From Candidatus Bathyarchaeota archaeon (GTDB lineage: Archaea > Thermoproteota > Bathyarchaeia > RBG-16-48-13 > GCA-020355125): 6,604 nucleotides of DNA. Below the pieces are notes generated by a model, which saw nothing but the letters and a program-made list of their open reading frames with translations, was not told the origin of the DNA and searched no databases. Location: the NCBI GenBank assembly GCA_026014905.1, contig JAOZHK010000212.1:1-6604 (forward strand), read 5' to 3'. How positions within the stretch are numbered: position 1 is the first letter of the stretch; the number at the start of each line of letters is the position of its first letter. The position numbers and the translations under genes are program-made. This document shows positions 1 through 5,769 of this stretch, piece by piece.

Positions 1-289
1 CTTGGTCGATGTTGCGCCCTATTTTCGGAGTCTCTGTCGGGGTGTCCCCCCCAAAGCGTTGGGAATAGCGGGAGCAGATGGTCATGGTTATGTTACCTGT
101 AAAAATCTACCAGTTAAATGGTTTCTTGAGCATGAGTATTATACACATGGAAATGTGACGTTCCGAATTCAGTTGTTACCTACTGATCAAAATTATAATG
201 ATCAGTTCGATGACGACTTGCGGCAGCGCGATATGCCTCCATATGGTCGATCGAGTAGAATAGATGAGACTAGTTCATCCGCGGATTGA
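1..289 (+). CDS. TIGR04076-like small protein, C-terminal part (5' end outside window)
   Basis: Open from the left edge in the frame starting at base 2 and ending at TGA 287-289. The TTG at base 2 is probably an internal codon, because the reading frame has no stop before it and the family is longer. The visible part has the order of the C-terminal half of TIGR04076 proteins: a helix with a SLCRGVPPKALGI segment, then a GHGYVTC strand with a cysteine, then a GNVTFRIQLLP strand resembling the usual GGTVIFEI ending. These are small proteins of unknown biochemical role, so no function is offered. About 35 residues follow the last conserved strand; they are hydrophilic and rich in D, N, Q, R and S, which is longer than I expect for the family. 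The deacylase starts 7 nt after the stop, so the two are probably co-transcribed and translationally coupled. The family call is from recalled pattern only and is moderate; the ORF itself is convincing. Confidence 0.5.
   Translation, partial: LVDVAPYFRSLCRGVPPKALGIAGADGHGYVTCKNLPVKWFLEHEYYTHGNVTFRIQLLPTDQNYNDQFDDDLRQRDMPPYGRSSRIDETSSSAD
182..206. repeat. Perfect 8-bp inverted repeat, possible operator
   Basis: ACTGATCA (182-189) and TGATCAGT (199-206) are exact inverted copies separated by a 9-nt AT-rich spacer. The dyad lies in the extended 3' end of the first gene, about 90 nt before the deacylase start. The geometry suits a dimeric regulator or a small mRNA hairpin; neither is shown. Confidence 0.35.
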
Positions 290-296
290 TCGTTGT

Positions 297-1877
297 ATGC
301 TCTATGACATTGTGATCAAGCGTGGTAGACTCCTGGATGGAACAGGGAATCCATCGTTTGAGGCATGTCTCTCAATTCACAATGGGCGAATCAAGGCACT
401 TTCTAAAAATACGTCTGATCAAGGGGAAATCACGATAGATGCAAAAGGCTTGATCGTAGCCCCTGGTTTTATTGATTATCATAATCATTCTGACTTGACT
501 TTGTTGGTGAATCCAACAGCGGAAAGTTACCTGCATCAAGGGGTGACCACAATCGGGATTGGAAATTGTGGTCAGTCTCCAGCTCCGATTAGTCGACATT
601 ATCGAACTGAGTTTACTCATTACTTTGCTTACCACGCGTATGGTCTTAACGTTCCGATGCAGTGGAGCACGTTCTCTGAGTATTTTCAGCAGCTAGAGCA
701 GCAAGAGCTCGGTGTGAATGTTGTACCCTTTGTGGGACATGGTACAGTCCGCATTGCAGTAATGGGTTTTGAGACCAGAGCACCAGAGAAGGCGGAGATG
801 GAAGCCATGAAGGCCTTGGTTGAAGAAGCGTTTATCGACGGGGTATACAGTCTATCGACTGGCCTGGATTATGTCCCGAATATTTACGCCAATACCACTG
901 AAATTATTGAACTGTGTAAGGTAGCTACGCAGTTTGGAGGAACATACACGACCCATACTCGAGGGACACAAAGTGAAGGCGTTGAAGAAGCCTTGAAGAT
1001 CGGGTTCGCAGCGAAGATACCAGTACACATCTTGCATGCTCAATATAGTTTACCGCATTCAGCCGCAAAGATTCAGGCGGCAAGAGAAAATGGCTTAGAG
1101 GTCTCATTTGATGCGTATCCATATGACGGAGGATGCGGTGCGTTAGATTCTCAGCTTCAAGAATTTGAGCAAGGCTGGTTGTTTGAGGGAGGACCGCGTG
1201 AATTCTTGAATCGCCTTCAAAGGTCCCACATACGGCAAATCTTGAAACAGCGGTTACGCGTTGATTGGCGTCGCCTTCATGTCGCGGTTTGCCATAACCC
1301 TGAGGTGCAAAAATTTGAAGGGATCTCCATTCAATCGATTGCGGAAGCGCAGCAGCAACACCCAATTGATGTATATTGTGACTTACTACTCGCAAATGAT
1401 GGGATCGCTTTACAAGTGTTTCGGCATGCACTAGACGAGAAATATGTGATTGCTGCCTTACAGCATCCGCTAATGCTGGTGGGTTCAGATGGATGGGCAT
1501 TAGCAGATTCCGGTACATTACGCGTCGGCATCCCTCATCCTCGATGCTACGGTACGTTTCCCCGGATTCTTGGTCGATATGTTCGCGAGTTGGGAGCTCT
1601 TTCGTTGGCAGAAGCGGTCGCGAAAATGACCTCAATTCCTGCTCAACGACTTGGTTTACTCGATCGTGGTATCTTACGCAAAGGAATGAGGGGTGATGTC
1701 ATCGTGTTTGATCCCGCGAGAATAAGTGATCATGCCACATATGACGCACCTCACAAGTATTCACACGGAATTGAGTATGTGATCGTGAATGGCCAAGTGG
1801 TCCTTGATAAAAATCAGCCTACAGGAAAATTAGCTGGACGTATCTTAAAAAAGAGAGAACAGATCACTGTGTCATGA
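297..1877 (+). CDS. N-acyl-D-amino-acid deacylase (D-aminoacylase), amidohydrolase superfamily
   Basis: Zinc-type amidohydrolase predicted to cleave N-acyl-D-amino acids to D-amino acid plus carboxylate; cytoplasmic, with no signal peptide. I chose ATG 297 (526 aa) because MLYDIVIKRGRLLDGTGNP matches the usual family N-terminus. An ATG at 264 would add 11 residues unlike the family and overlap the upstream gene by 26 nt. From Met-297 the expected metal ligands are present: H62 and H64 in DYHNHSD, C91 in GNCGQSPAP (the bridging Cys of this family), H220 in THTRG, H247 in HILHAQ and D398 in VGSDGWA. Other family marks are FVGHGTVR, STGLDY, PHPRCYGTFPRILGRYVRE and the C-terminal HGIEYVIVNGQVV strand of the second beta-sandwich part. 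There is no SD in the 7-nt gap, which suggests coupling to the upstream gene. The segment after YPYDGG is unlike the commonest form, so the exact acyl and amino-acid preference is open. Related D-hydantoinase/dihydroorotase-like enzymes are less likely given the Cys ligand. Confidence 0.93.
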   Translation: MLYDIVIKRGRLLDGTGNPSFEACLSIHNGRIKALSKNTSDQGEITIDAKGLIVAPGFIDYHNHSDLTLLVNPTAESYLHQGVTTIGIGNCGQSPAPISRHYRTEFTHYFAYHAYGLNVPMQWSTFSEYFQQLEQQELGVNVVPFVGHGTVRIAVMGFETRAPEKAEMEAMKALVEEAFIDGVYSLSTGLDYVPNIYANTTEIIELCKVATQFGGTYTTHTRGTQSEGVEEALKIGFAAKIPVHILHAQYSLPHSAAKIQAARENGLEVSFDAYPYDGGCGALDSQLQEFEQGWLFEGGPREFLNRLQRSHIRQILKQRLRVDWRRLHVAVCHNPEVQKFEGISIQSIAEAQQQHPIDVYCDLLLANDGIALQVFRHALDEKYVIAALQHPLMLVGSDGWALADSGTLRVGIPHPRCYGTFPRILGRYVRELGALSLAEAVAKMTSIPAQRLGLLDRGILRKGMRGDVIVFDPARISDHATYDAPHKYSHGIEYVIVNGQVVLDKNQPTGKLAGRILKKREQITVS

Positions 1878-1926
1878 TCCAGATCGGCGCGACTAGTTAG
1901 TTGAGTTCAGTGAGAAGCGCGATTAG
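1878..1926. other. Convergent intergenic region between deacylase and MoaD-like gene
   Basis: Only 49 nt separate the two stop codons once the small minus-strand gene is recognised. I see no GC-rich hairpin with a T tract for either strand. Most of the stretch is taken up by a 14-bp direct repeat pair annotated separately. Confidence 0.6.
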
Positions 1927-1930
1927 TTAG
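1887..1930. repeat. Pair of 14-bp direct repeats, 30 bp apart
   Basis: GCGCGACTAGTTAG at 1887-1900 and GCGCGATTAGTTAG at 1917-1930 differ at one base. The second copy covers the stop codon of the MoaD-like gene. The core carries stop trinucleotides on both strands, which may simply help end translation. No function is known from the sequence. Confidence 0.5.
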
Positions 1931-2142
1931 CCTCCCCCTAGAAGGTCGATGGAGATTATCGCGATTTTCTTGCCCGCGGGGATATGCTGATTCAAATCTG
2001 ATAAGTTTTTACCTTCGATGAGGATGATTTTTGTCCCTTGCTGGACCGCTTCGAGTAATCCATGTTGTTGAAGGAGCGTTCGTAATACTTCTTTTCGTGT
2101 GGAAATTATTGTTTGGACCGGTTGAATATGTTGAGACAGTAT
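1927..2142 (-). CDS. MoaD/ThiS-like sulfur-carrier protein with predicted AUA start
   Basis: Small beta-grasp (ubiquitin-like) protein of about 71 aa, directly downstream of the AOR on the same strand. The C-terminus reads PAGKKIAIISIDLLGGG then TAA, matching the MoaD/ThiS pattern of a ...G-D/K-x-(V/I)-x-(I/L)-x-P-x-x-x-GG tail, whose last glycine is normally adenylated and thiocarboxylated. Upstream parts also fit: a helix RKEVLRTLLQQHGL (the usual 'tv.dLL..Lgl' helix), then strand TKIILIEGKNLSDLNQHI. The frame is open from 2163 (stop TAA at 2164-2166) and contains no ATG or GTG, and TTG only near the end. An AAGGAG at 2151-2156 sits 8 nt before an in-frame ATA (2140-2142), so AUA initiation is the best start; CTG at 2137-2139 is the alternative. 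A sequencing change from ATG to ATA would look the same. The likely role is sulfur donation for the pterin cofactor of the AOR. The MoaD versus ThiS assignment is inferred from the AOR context. Confidence 0.75.
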   Translation of the reverse strand: MLSQHIQPVQTIISTRKEVLRTLLQQHGLLEAVQQGTKIILIEGKNLSDLNQHIPAGKKIAIISIDLLGGG

Positions 2143-2150
2143 TGTGACTG

Positions 2151-2156
2151 CTCCTT
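2151..2156 (-). promoter_or_regulatory. Strong Shine-Dalgarno AAGGAG for the MoaD-like gene
   Basis: Reads AAGGAG on the minus strand, 8 nt before the in-frame ATA at 2140-2142. It is the clearest ribosome binding site I see in the window and decides the start of a gene that lacks a normal start codon. Confidence 0.65.
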
Positions 2157-2195
2157 GCCTTTTTTACCAGATTGATTGTGGATTAATAAAAAGGG

Positions 2196-4067
2196 TTAAG
2201 TGGGCAGACAATCTGCGACCCAGGATATGTCAAGTTCACCGAGTGTTTCAGAGGTGGGAATACCTGTTTCAGGATCCCAGCCCATCATGGCATAGAAGAG
2301 GCGTTTTGCTTGTTTAAGTTTAGTGGGATCAACGCCGCTAGTTAATGGCCCTGAAGTGGCTGGTTGGAACATTCGGGGAGGCAGCCAGTCATCTGTGACT
2401 GTGAAGCCTTCACGAAGATTATAGACGCGGGCCATTGTCAATACGCGTTGACCTGTTTTCATTAATTCGAAAGCAGTGGTATTCCATCCGGTAACGGCAT
2501 TAAGAATTGTGACAATCTCTTGCTGAGACCAGGGTGGAAAGATACAGAACGCGAGGGAGTTCATCATCGCCCGCCATTGAGTGTGATATTTTTGGATACG
2601 GATTTTGCTTGCACCTAAGTCTTCAAGCGGAACTGGTTCATAGACGCCAAAAGGTTTGAAGCTTTCTATTCCGGCGTCTGTAACGGTCATTGTATCATGG
2701 AGACTATGCACGTGGTCGGCGCCAGTCGGTGAGACACTGTAGCCGATAGCCATGCCTCGTTTCAAGCGGGGCTCGTGCATTGGAAGTTCTTGGCCCTTAA
2801 CCTGAACTGCGTATTTAATGGCGTCTGATCCGATATGTTGTGCTGCGCGGAGACAGCCTTCAGCGAGAATAGCTCCAAAGCCTTTTCGTTCACCAATCAG
2901 TTGAACTATTTGGACCATGGCTTCACCATTTCCGAAACGTAAGTCAATACCTCCCGTTTCCTTCTTGGTGATGAGCCCCGCTTCGAAGCATTCCATACCA
3001 AACGCGATGGTAACCCCGGTTCCAATCGTATCAAGGCTATAGCGATTGCATAACTCGTTAGCTTTGCATAGCGCAGCCTCATCGGTGACACCACAACAGG
3101 AGCCTAAAGCCGCTTCAGTCTCATATTCTGGTCCACCAAATTTAGGATCGACTGAATACTTGCCATCAATTTTCACCACTTTCTTACATCGAACGGGACA
3201 GGCGAGACAGCCTTCCATCCCAATCATAATTCCGTGTTCTTTCCAATAGGCTGAAGAAATTCGTTTCGGCTCCGGGAATAAGCCATCTCGAAAGTTATTT
3301 GTGGGAAGATTGCCTGATTCAACGCCACTAGTGAGATCTCCACCTGTACCAAAAACACTTAAACCGATAGGGTTCTCTCGAATGTTTTTCGCGAGACGTG
3401 CTTGAAAACTGCGGATCGTATCTGAATCAGCCATAGGCAGTGTTCCACGTCCATATACTGCCACTGCTTTCAAGCGCTTGGCACCCATTACAGCGCCCAT
3501 ACCGGTTCGACCTGCAGCATCTTTGAAGCCATTCATAACACAGGCATAGCGCACGAGGTTTTCCCCTCCGGGGCCGATCATTGCCGCTCTAATGCCGGGA
3601 TTTTGTAACTCTGTTTGGATTGTGTCTATGGTTTCGTCGACATGCATGCCCCAGAGATGTTGGGCATCTCGAATCTCTACCTCGCCATCATGGACCCAGA
3701 GGTATACGGGGTTGTTTGCTTGACCTTCCACAATGATCGTGTCGACACCTGCGAGCTTTAGCAATGCTCCTGCAGAGCCTCCTACTTCAGCGGCGCCAAA
3801 TGCACCGGTTAAAGGTGATTTCGCTCCGACAGCATTCCGCGCGCTGCCACCGATCGGAGCCCCTGTCACGACGCCCGGAGCAAATAATAACTTGTTCTGG
3901 GGACCCAGAGGGTCAATCTGTGGTTCAAGTTCTTTAAGGAGATAATACGCGATAAATCCCCAACCACCCAAATAACGTCGGTAAAATGATTCTGGTGGTT
4001 GGTCAATTGTCACTGTCTCTTGAGTCAAATTAACTCGAAAAATCTTGCCACTATATCCATTTGGCAT
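2196..4067 (-). CDS. Aldehyde:ferredoxin oxidoreductase, tungsten-pterin type (AOR family)
   Basis: Predicted 623-aa tungsten-bis-pterin enzyme oxidising aldehydes to carboxylic acids with ferredoxin as acceptor (or the reverse); cytoplasmic. ATG 4065-4067 gives MPNGYSGKIFRVNLT, the normal family beginning; a GTG at 4074-4076 would add three residues. Numbered from this ATG, the N-terminal domain has the cofactor segments PIGGSARNAVGAKSPLTG (about 71-88) and AGRTGMGAVMGAKRLKA (about 185-201). The [4Fe-4S] ligands are C287, C290 and C294 in CLACPVRC, plus C508 in SLAFCIFPP, close to the 288/291/295/494 spacing of the Pyrococcus enzyme. YETEAALGSCCG, KANELCNRYSLDT, KGQELPMHEPR and SPTGADHVHS mark the C-terminal domains. 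Length is typical and no motif is broken. The substrate cannot be read from sequence. The gene lies between the PLP enzyme upstream (68-nt gap) and the MoaD-like gene downstream (53-nt gap), consistent with one operon. No SD is visible; a TATAAG-like element sits in the upstream gap. Confidence 0.95.
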   Translation of the reverse strand: MPNGYSGKIFRVNLTQETVTIDQPPESFYRRYLGGWGFIAYYLLKELEPQIDPLGPQNKLLFAPGVVTGAPIGGSARNAVGAKSPLTGAFGAAEVGGSAGALLKLAGVDTIIVEGQANNPVYLWVHDGEVEIRDAQHLWGMHVDETIDTIQTELQNPGIRAAMIGPGGENLVRYACVMNGFKDAAGRTGMGAVMGAKRLKAVAVYGRGTLPMADSDTIRSFQARLAKNIRENPIGLSVFGTGGDLTSGVESGNLPTNNFRDGLFPEPKRISSAYWKEHGIMIGMEGCLACPVRCKKVVKIDGKYSVDPKFGGPEYETEAALGSCCGVTDEAALCKANELCNRYSLDTIGTGVTIAFGMECFEAGLITKKETGGIDLRFGNGEAMVQIVQLIGERKGFGAILAEGCLRAAQHIGSDAIKYAVQVKGQELPMHEPRLKRGMAIGYSVSPTGADHVHSLHDTMTVTDAGIESFKPFGVYEPVPLEDLGASKIRIQKYHTQWRAMMNSLAFCIFPPWSQQEIVTILNAVTGWNTTAFELMKTGQRVLTMARVYNLREGFTVTDDWLPPRMFQPATSGPLTSGVDPTKLKQAKRLFYAMMGWDPETGIPTSETLGELDISWVADCLPT

Positions 4068-4135
4068 TATCAACACCGATTAGTCGACTGCATTTAGCGC
4101 TTATAAGTGTTAAGGAAGCGACGTGCCATGGACCA

Positions 4136-5290
4136 TTAGGACAATTTTTGAAGCGCTTGAGTTATACGGCTTAGAGCTTCTTGGAGAACAGCAAGACTAG
4201 TACCAATATTCATTCGGATGTGTCCTTCCCCTAGCGAACCAAACTGCGAGCCAGCACTGACACCAACTCTCGCTTCAGTCACGAGATAATTGACAAGATC
4301 ACTACTGGATTGTCTATAGGATGAAAGATCGGGAAAGACGAGATACGTTCCTTCGATCGTATTACAGCGAATATCCCCGATCTTTCGTAATTGATGGATT
4401 ACGTGATCGCGCGCCAAGCGAAGGTGCTCTAGTTCTTGTGTGAGATAATATTCCACTGTCCCAGAAAGAATGGTTTTAGCCACTGCATGAGCCACTGTCG
4501 AGGTTCCTCTAAGGATGCTCGGAGCCATTTTCTTCATTTCCGCTAACACGGTTTCATTTGTGGTTGCTATATAACCTATTTGCAGTCCTGAGATATTGTA
4601 TGCTTTCGAAAAACCGAAGAAGGTGAGCGTATTATGAGAGACGTCCGGATGTAAAGACGCAATACTAGTATGCACGTGCCCTGGATACACAATGTCTTCC
4701 CAAAGTTCATCAGATGCGATGATGAGGTCATTATCTAGGGCAAGATCCGTGATTGCGGATAATTCACTCTTTGTCATGACACGGCCTGTAGGGTTATGTG
4801 GATTACACATGAAGAGAAGCTTCGTTCTGGGACTGATTACATCTTGTAACGCATCAATGTTGAATCGAAATCCATCACGGGAATAGAGTGGCCAAAACAC
4901 CTTTTTTAAATTGAGAGAGTCAATTGCGCGAAAGAACGGAAAATACATAGGATTGGTAACCACAACTTCATCGCCAGGTTTACATGCATACCGACAGGCC
5001 AGCCACATTGCTGGAATAACGCCTTGAGTCACTAAGACTCCAGATTGCTTAACGGGAATTCCATTAACAGCCTGAATCTTCGCAGCAAGCAGATCTAGGA
5101 GTTCACGTTCATCACAGTAATGCAGGTCTTCATGCTGTATCGCCTGGATCGCAGCCTCTTTAATTTCTGGAGCGACACCGAAGTCTGGGTCTGCAATCCA
5201 CATCGGAATTACGTCCGCTGAAAAACGGCGCCATTTCCGTCCTTTCCGCATCGCAAGATCTTGTACAGGAAACTCAAACAGAGAAGTCAT
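4136..5290 (-). CDS. PLP-dependent aminotransferase / C-S beta-lyase, MalY/PatB type
   Basis: Fold-type I PLP enzyme of 384 aa from ATG 5288-5290; a TTG two codons upstream is also in frame but less likely, and neither has an SD. Numbered from the ATG: IPMWIADPDF near 28-37 (MalY proteins have a similar PMWVADMDF), MCNPHNPTG with N166, SDELWEDIVYPGH with D194 and Y202, the Schiff-base lysine K229 in FFGFSKAYNISGLQIGY, and the substrate carboxylate arginine R359 in HIRMNIG. The SDE-W-DIVYPGH segment is characteristic of the MalY/PatB cystathionine beta-lyase branch rather than plain aspartate aminotransferases. Members of this branch either cleave C-S bonds of cystathionine or cysteine conjugates to pyruvate, ammonia and a thiol, or act as aminotransferases; sequence alone does not settle which. 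It is the first gene of the minus-strand set leading to the AOR and MoaD-like genes, and its promoter region is shared with the divergent DUF488 gene. Confidence 0.88.
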   Translation of the reverse strand: MTSLFEFPVQDLAMRKGRKWRRFSADVIPMWIADPDFGVAPEIKEAAIQAIQHEDLHYCDERELLDLLAAKIQAVNGIPVKQSGVLVTQGVIPAMWLACRYACKPGDEVVVTNPMYFPFFRAIDSLNLKKVFWPLYSRDGFRFNIDALQDVISPRTKLLFMCNPHNPTGRVMTKSELSAITDLALDNDLIIASDELWEDIVYPGHVHTSIASLHPDVSHNTLTFFGFSKAYNISGLQIGYIATTNETVLAEMKKMAPSILRGTSTVAHAVAKTILSGTVEYYLTQELEHLRLARDHVIHQLRKIGDIRCNTIEGTYLVFPDLSSYRQSSSDLVNYLVTEARVGVSAGSQFGSLGEGHIRMNIGTSLAVLQEALSRITQALQKLS

Positions 5291-5357
5291 ACACAATCAT
5301 CAACTACAACGTTGCCACAATGATGATATACAACATCTTAATTATGTTTCGTCGCAA
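5291..5357. promoter_or_regulatory. Divergent promoter region with interrupted dyad
   Basis: This 67-bp AT-rich gap between the PLP-enzyme gene (minus) and the DUF488 gene (plus) must hold both promoters unless they lie inside the genes. ATCATCA (5296-5302) and TGATGAT (5321-5327) form an inverted repeat around an 8-bp palindrome CAACGTTG (5307-5314), whose centre is one base from the centre of the dyad. This resembles an operator. On the minus strand CATAAT (5341-5346) is a good -10 match, with no convincing -35. The exact promoters are not assigned. Confidence 0.4.
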
Positions 5358-5361
5358 GTGA
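5320..5361 (+). CDS. Possible 13-codon leader peptide overlapping the DUF488 start
   Basis: ATG 5320 opens a short frame encoding MMIYNILIMFRRK and ending at TGA 5359-5361. The stop overlaps the GTG start of the DUF488 gene as GTGA, an arrangement typical of translational coupling. There is no SD before it and such a short frame can arise by chance. It could also be the remnant of a frameshifted N-terminus. Confidence 0.2.
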   Translation: MMIYNILIMFRRK

Positions 5362-5702
5362 AAACTGTGATCCGAGAATCCTATCTCGCTAATATGCGAC
5401 GTCTTCCTCCTAACGCCTTAAAGATCGTCGTAACCGCGACGTCAAAGAGTCCGTTAGCACCCAGTTGGTCACTTATCAAATCGTGGAATGCTCGACCAAG
5501 GTTACTTAGTTGGCAGAAATATCAAAAGCGATACCGCAGGGAAATAAGCGAAAACCCTGAAGCCCTCAAGTTATTGCAGAAGATAAAAACAATCAGTCAA
5601 CATAGAGATGTGTACCTAATTTGCTATGAAAAACAATTTCCCTGTCATCGGTTCATCTTGCTCGATATGATTCAGGAATCCCGACCCAGCGACAATACGT
5701 GA
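5358..5702 (+). CDS. DUF488 family protein
   Basis: Small 114-aa protein of the DUF488 family, whose biochemical role is not established. Recognised from the pattern IRESYLANMRRLP at the start, LAPSW near residues 33-37, a SWQKYQKRYRREI helix at about 51-63, PEALKLLQKI, and the signature strand plus motif VYLICYEKQFPCHRFILLDMI near 85-105, with C89, C96, H97 and R98. The CYEK...CHR arrangement is the most conserved element of the family and suggests a catalytic or ligand-binding cysteine pair. GTG 5358 is the first start in the frame; a GTG at 5367 gives a protein beginning at VIRESYL, which fits the family equally well or better. No SD is seen for either. The gene is monocistronic in the window: divergent from the PLP gene and convergent with the DUF1786 gene. 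Its link to the AOR operon is only positional. Confidence 0.8.
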   Translation: MKTVIRESYLANMRRLPPNALKIVVTATSKSPLAPSWSLIKSWNARPRLLSWQKYQKRYRREISENPEALKLLQKIKTISQHRDVYLICYEKQFPCHRFILLDMIQESRPSDNT

Positions 5703-5735
5703 TTTAGACTTATTAATACGCCGACTGCTGGCCTA

Positions 5736-5752
5736 TTTATCTTGAAGATAAA
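5736..5752. terminator. AT-rich hairpin between convergent genes, weak terminator candidate
   Basis: TTTATCTTGAAGATAAA is a perfect palindrome about a central G, able to form a 7-bp stem with a 3-nt loop. It lies between the stop codons of the DUF488 and DUF1786 genes, where a bidirectional terminator would be expected. The stem is AT-rich and no T tract follows on either strand, so a rho-independent role is doubtful. Confidence 0.3.
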
Positions 5753-5769
5753 GTTGCCCGCTAATCCAG

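Noticed and set aside
264..296. ATG 264 as the deacylase start
   Set aside because: The 11 extra residues do not match the family N-terminus and would overlap the upstream gene; ATG 297 fits.
925..1635. 236-aa minus-strand open frame opposite the deacylase
   Set aside because: It is a shadow of a strongly recognisable amidohydrolase frame on the plus strand and its translation shows no family pattern.
4068..4076. GTG 4074-4076 as the AOR start
   Set aside because: It adds only three residues without an SD; the ATG at 4065-4067 gives the usual N-terminus.
4068..4135. Separate promoter for the AOR gene (TATAAG-like element at 4099-4104, minus strand)
   Set aside because: The -10-like element has only a poor -35 match at the right distance and short AT-rich matches are common by chance; kept only as a remark in the AOR entry.
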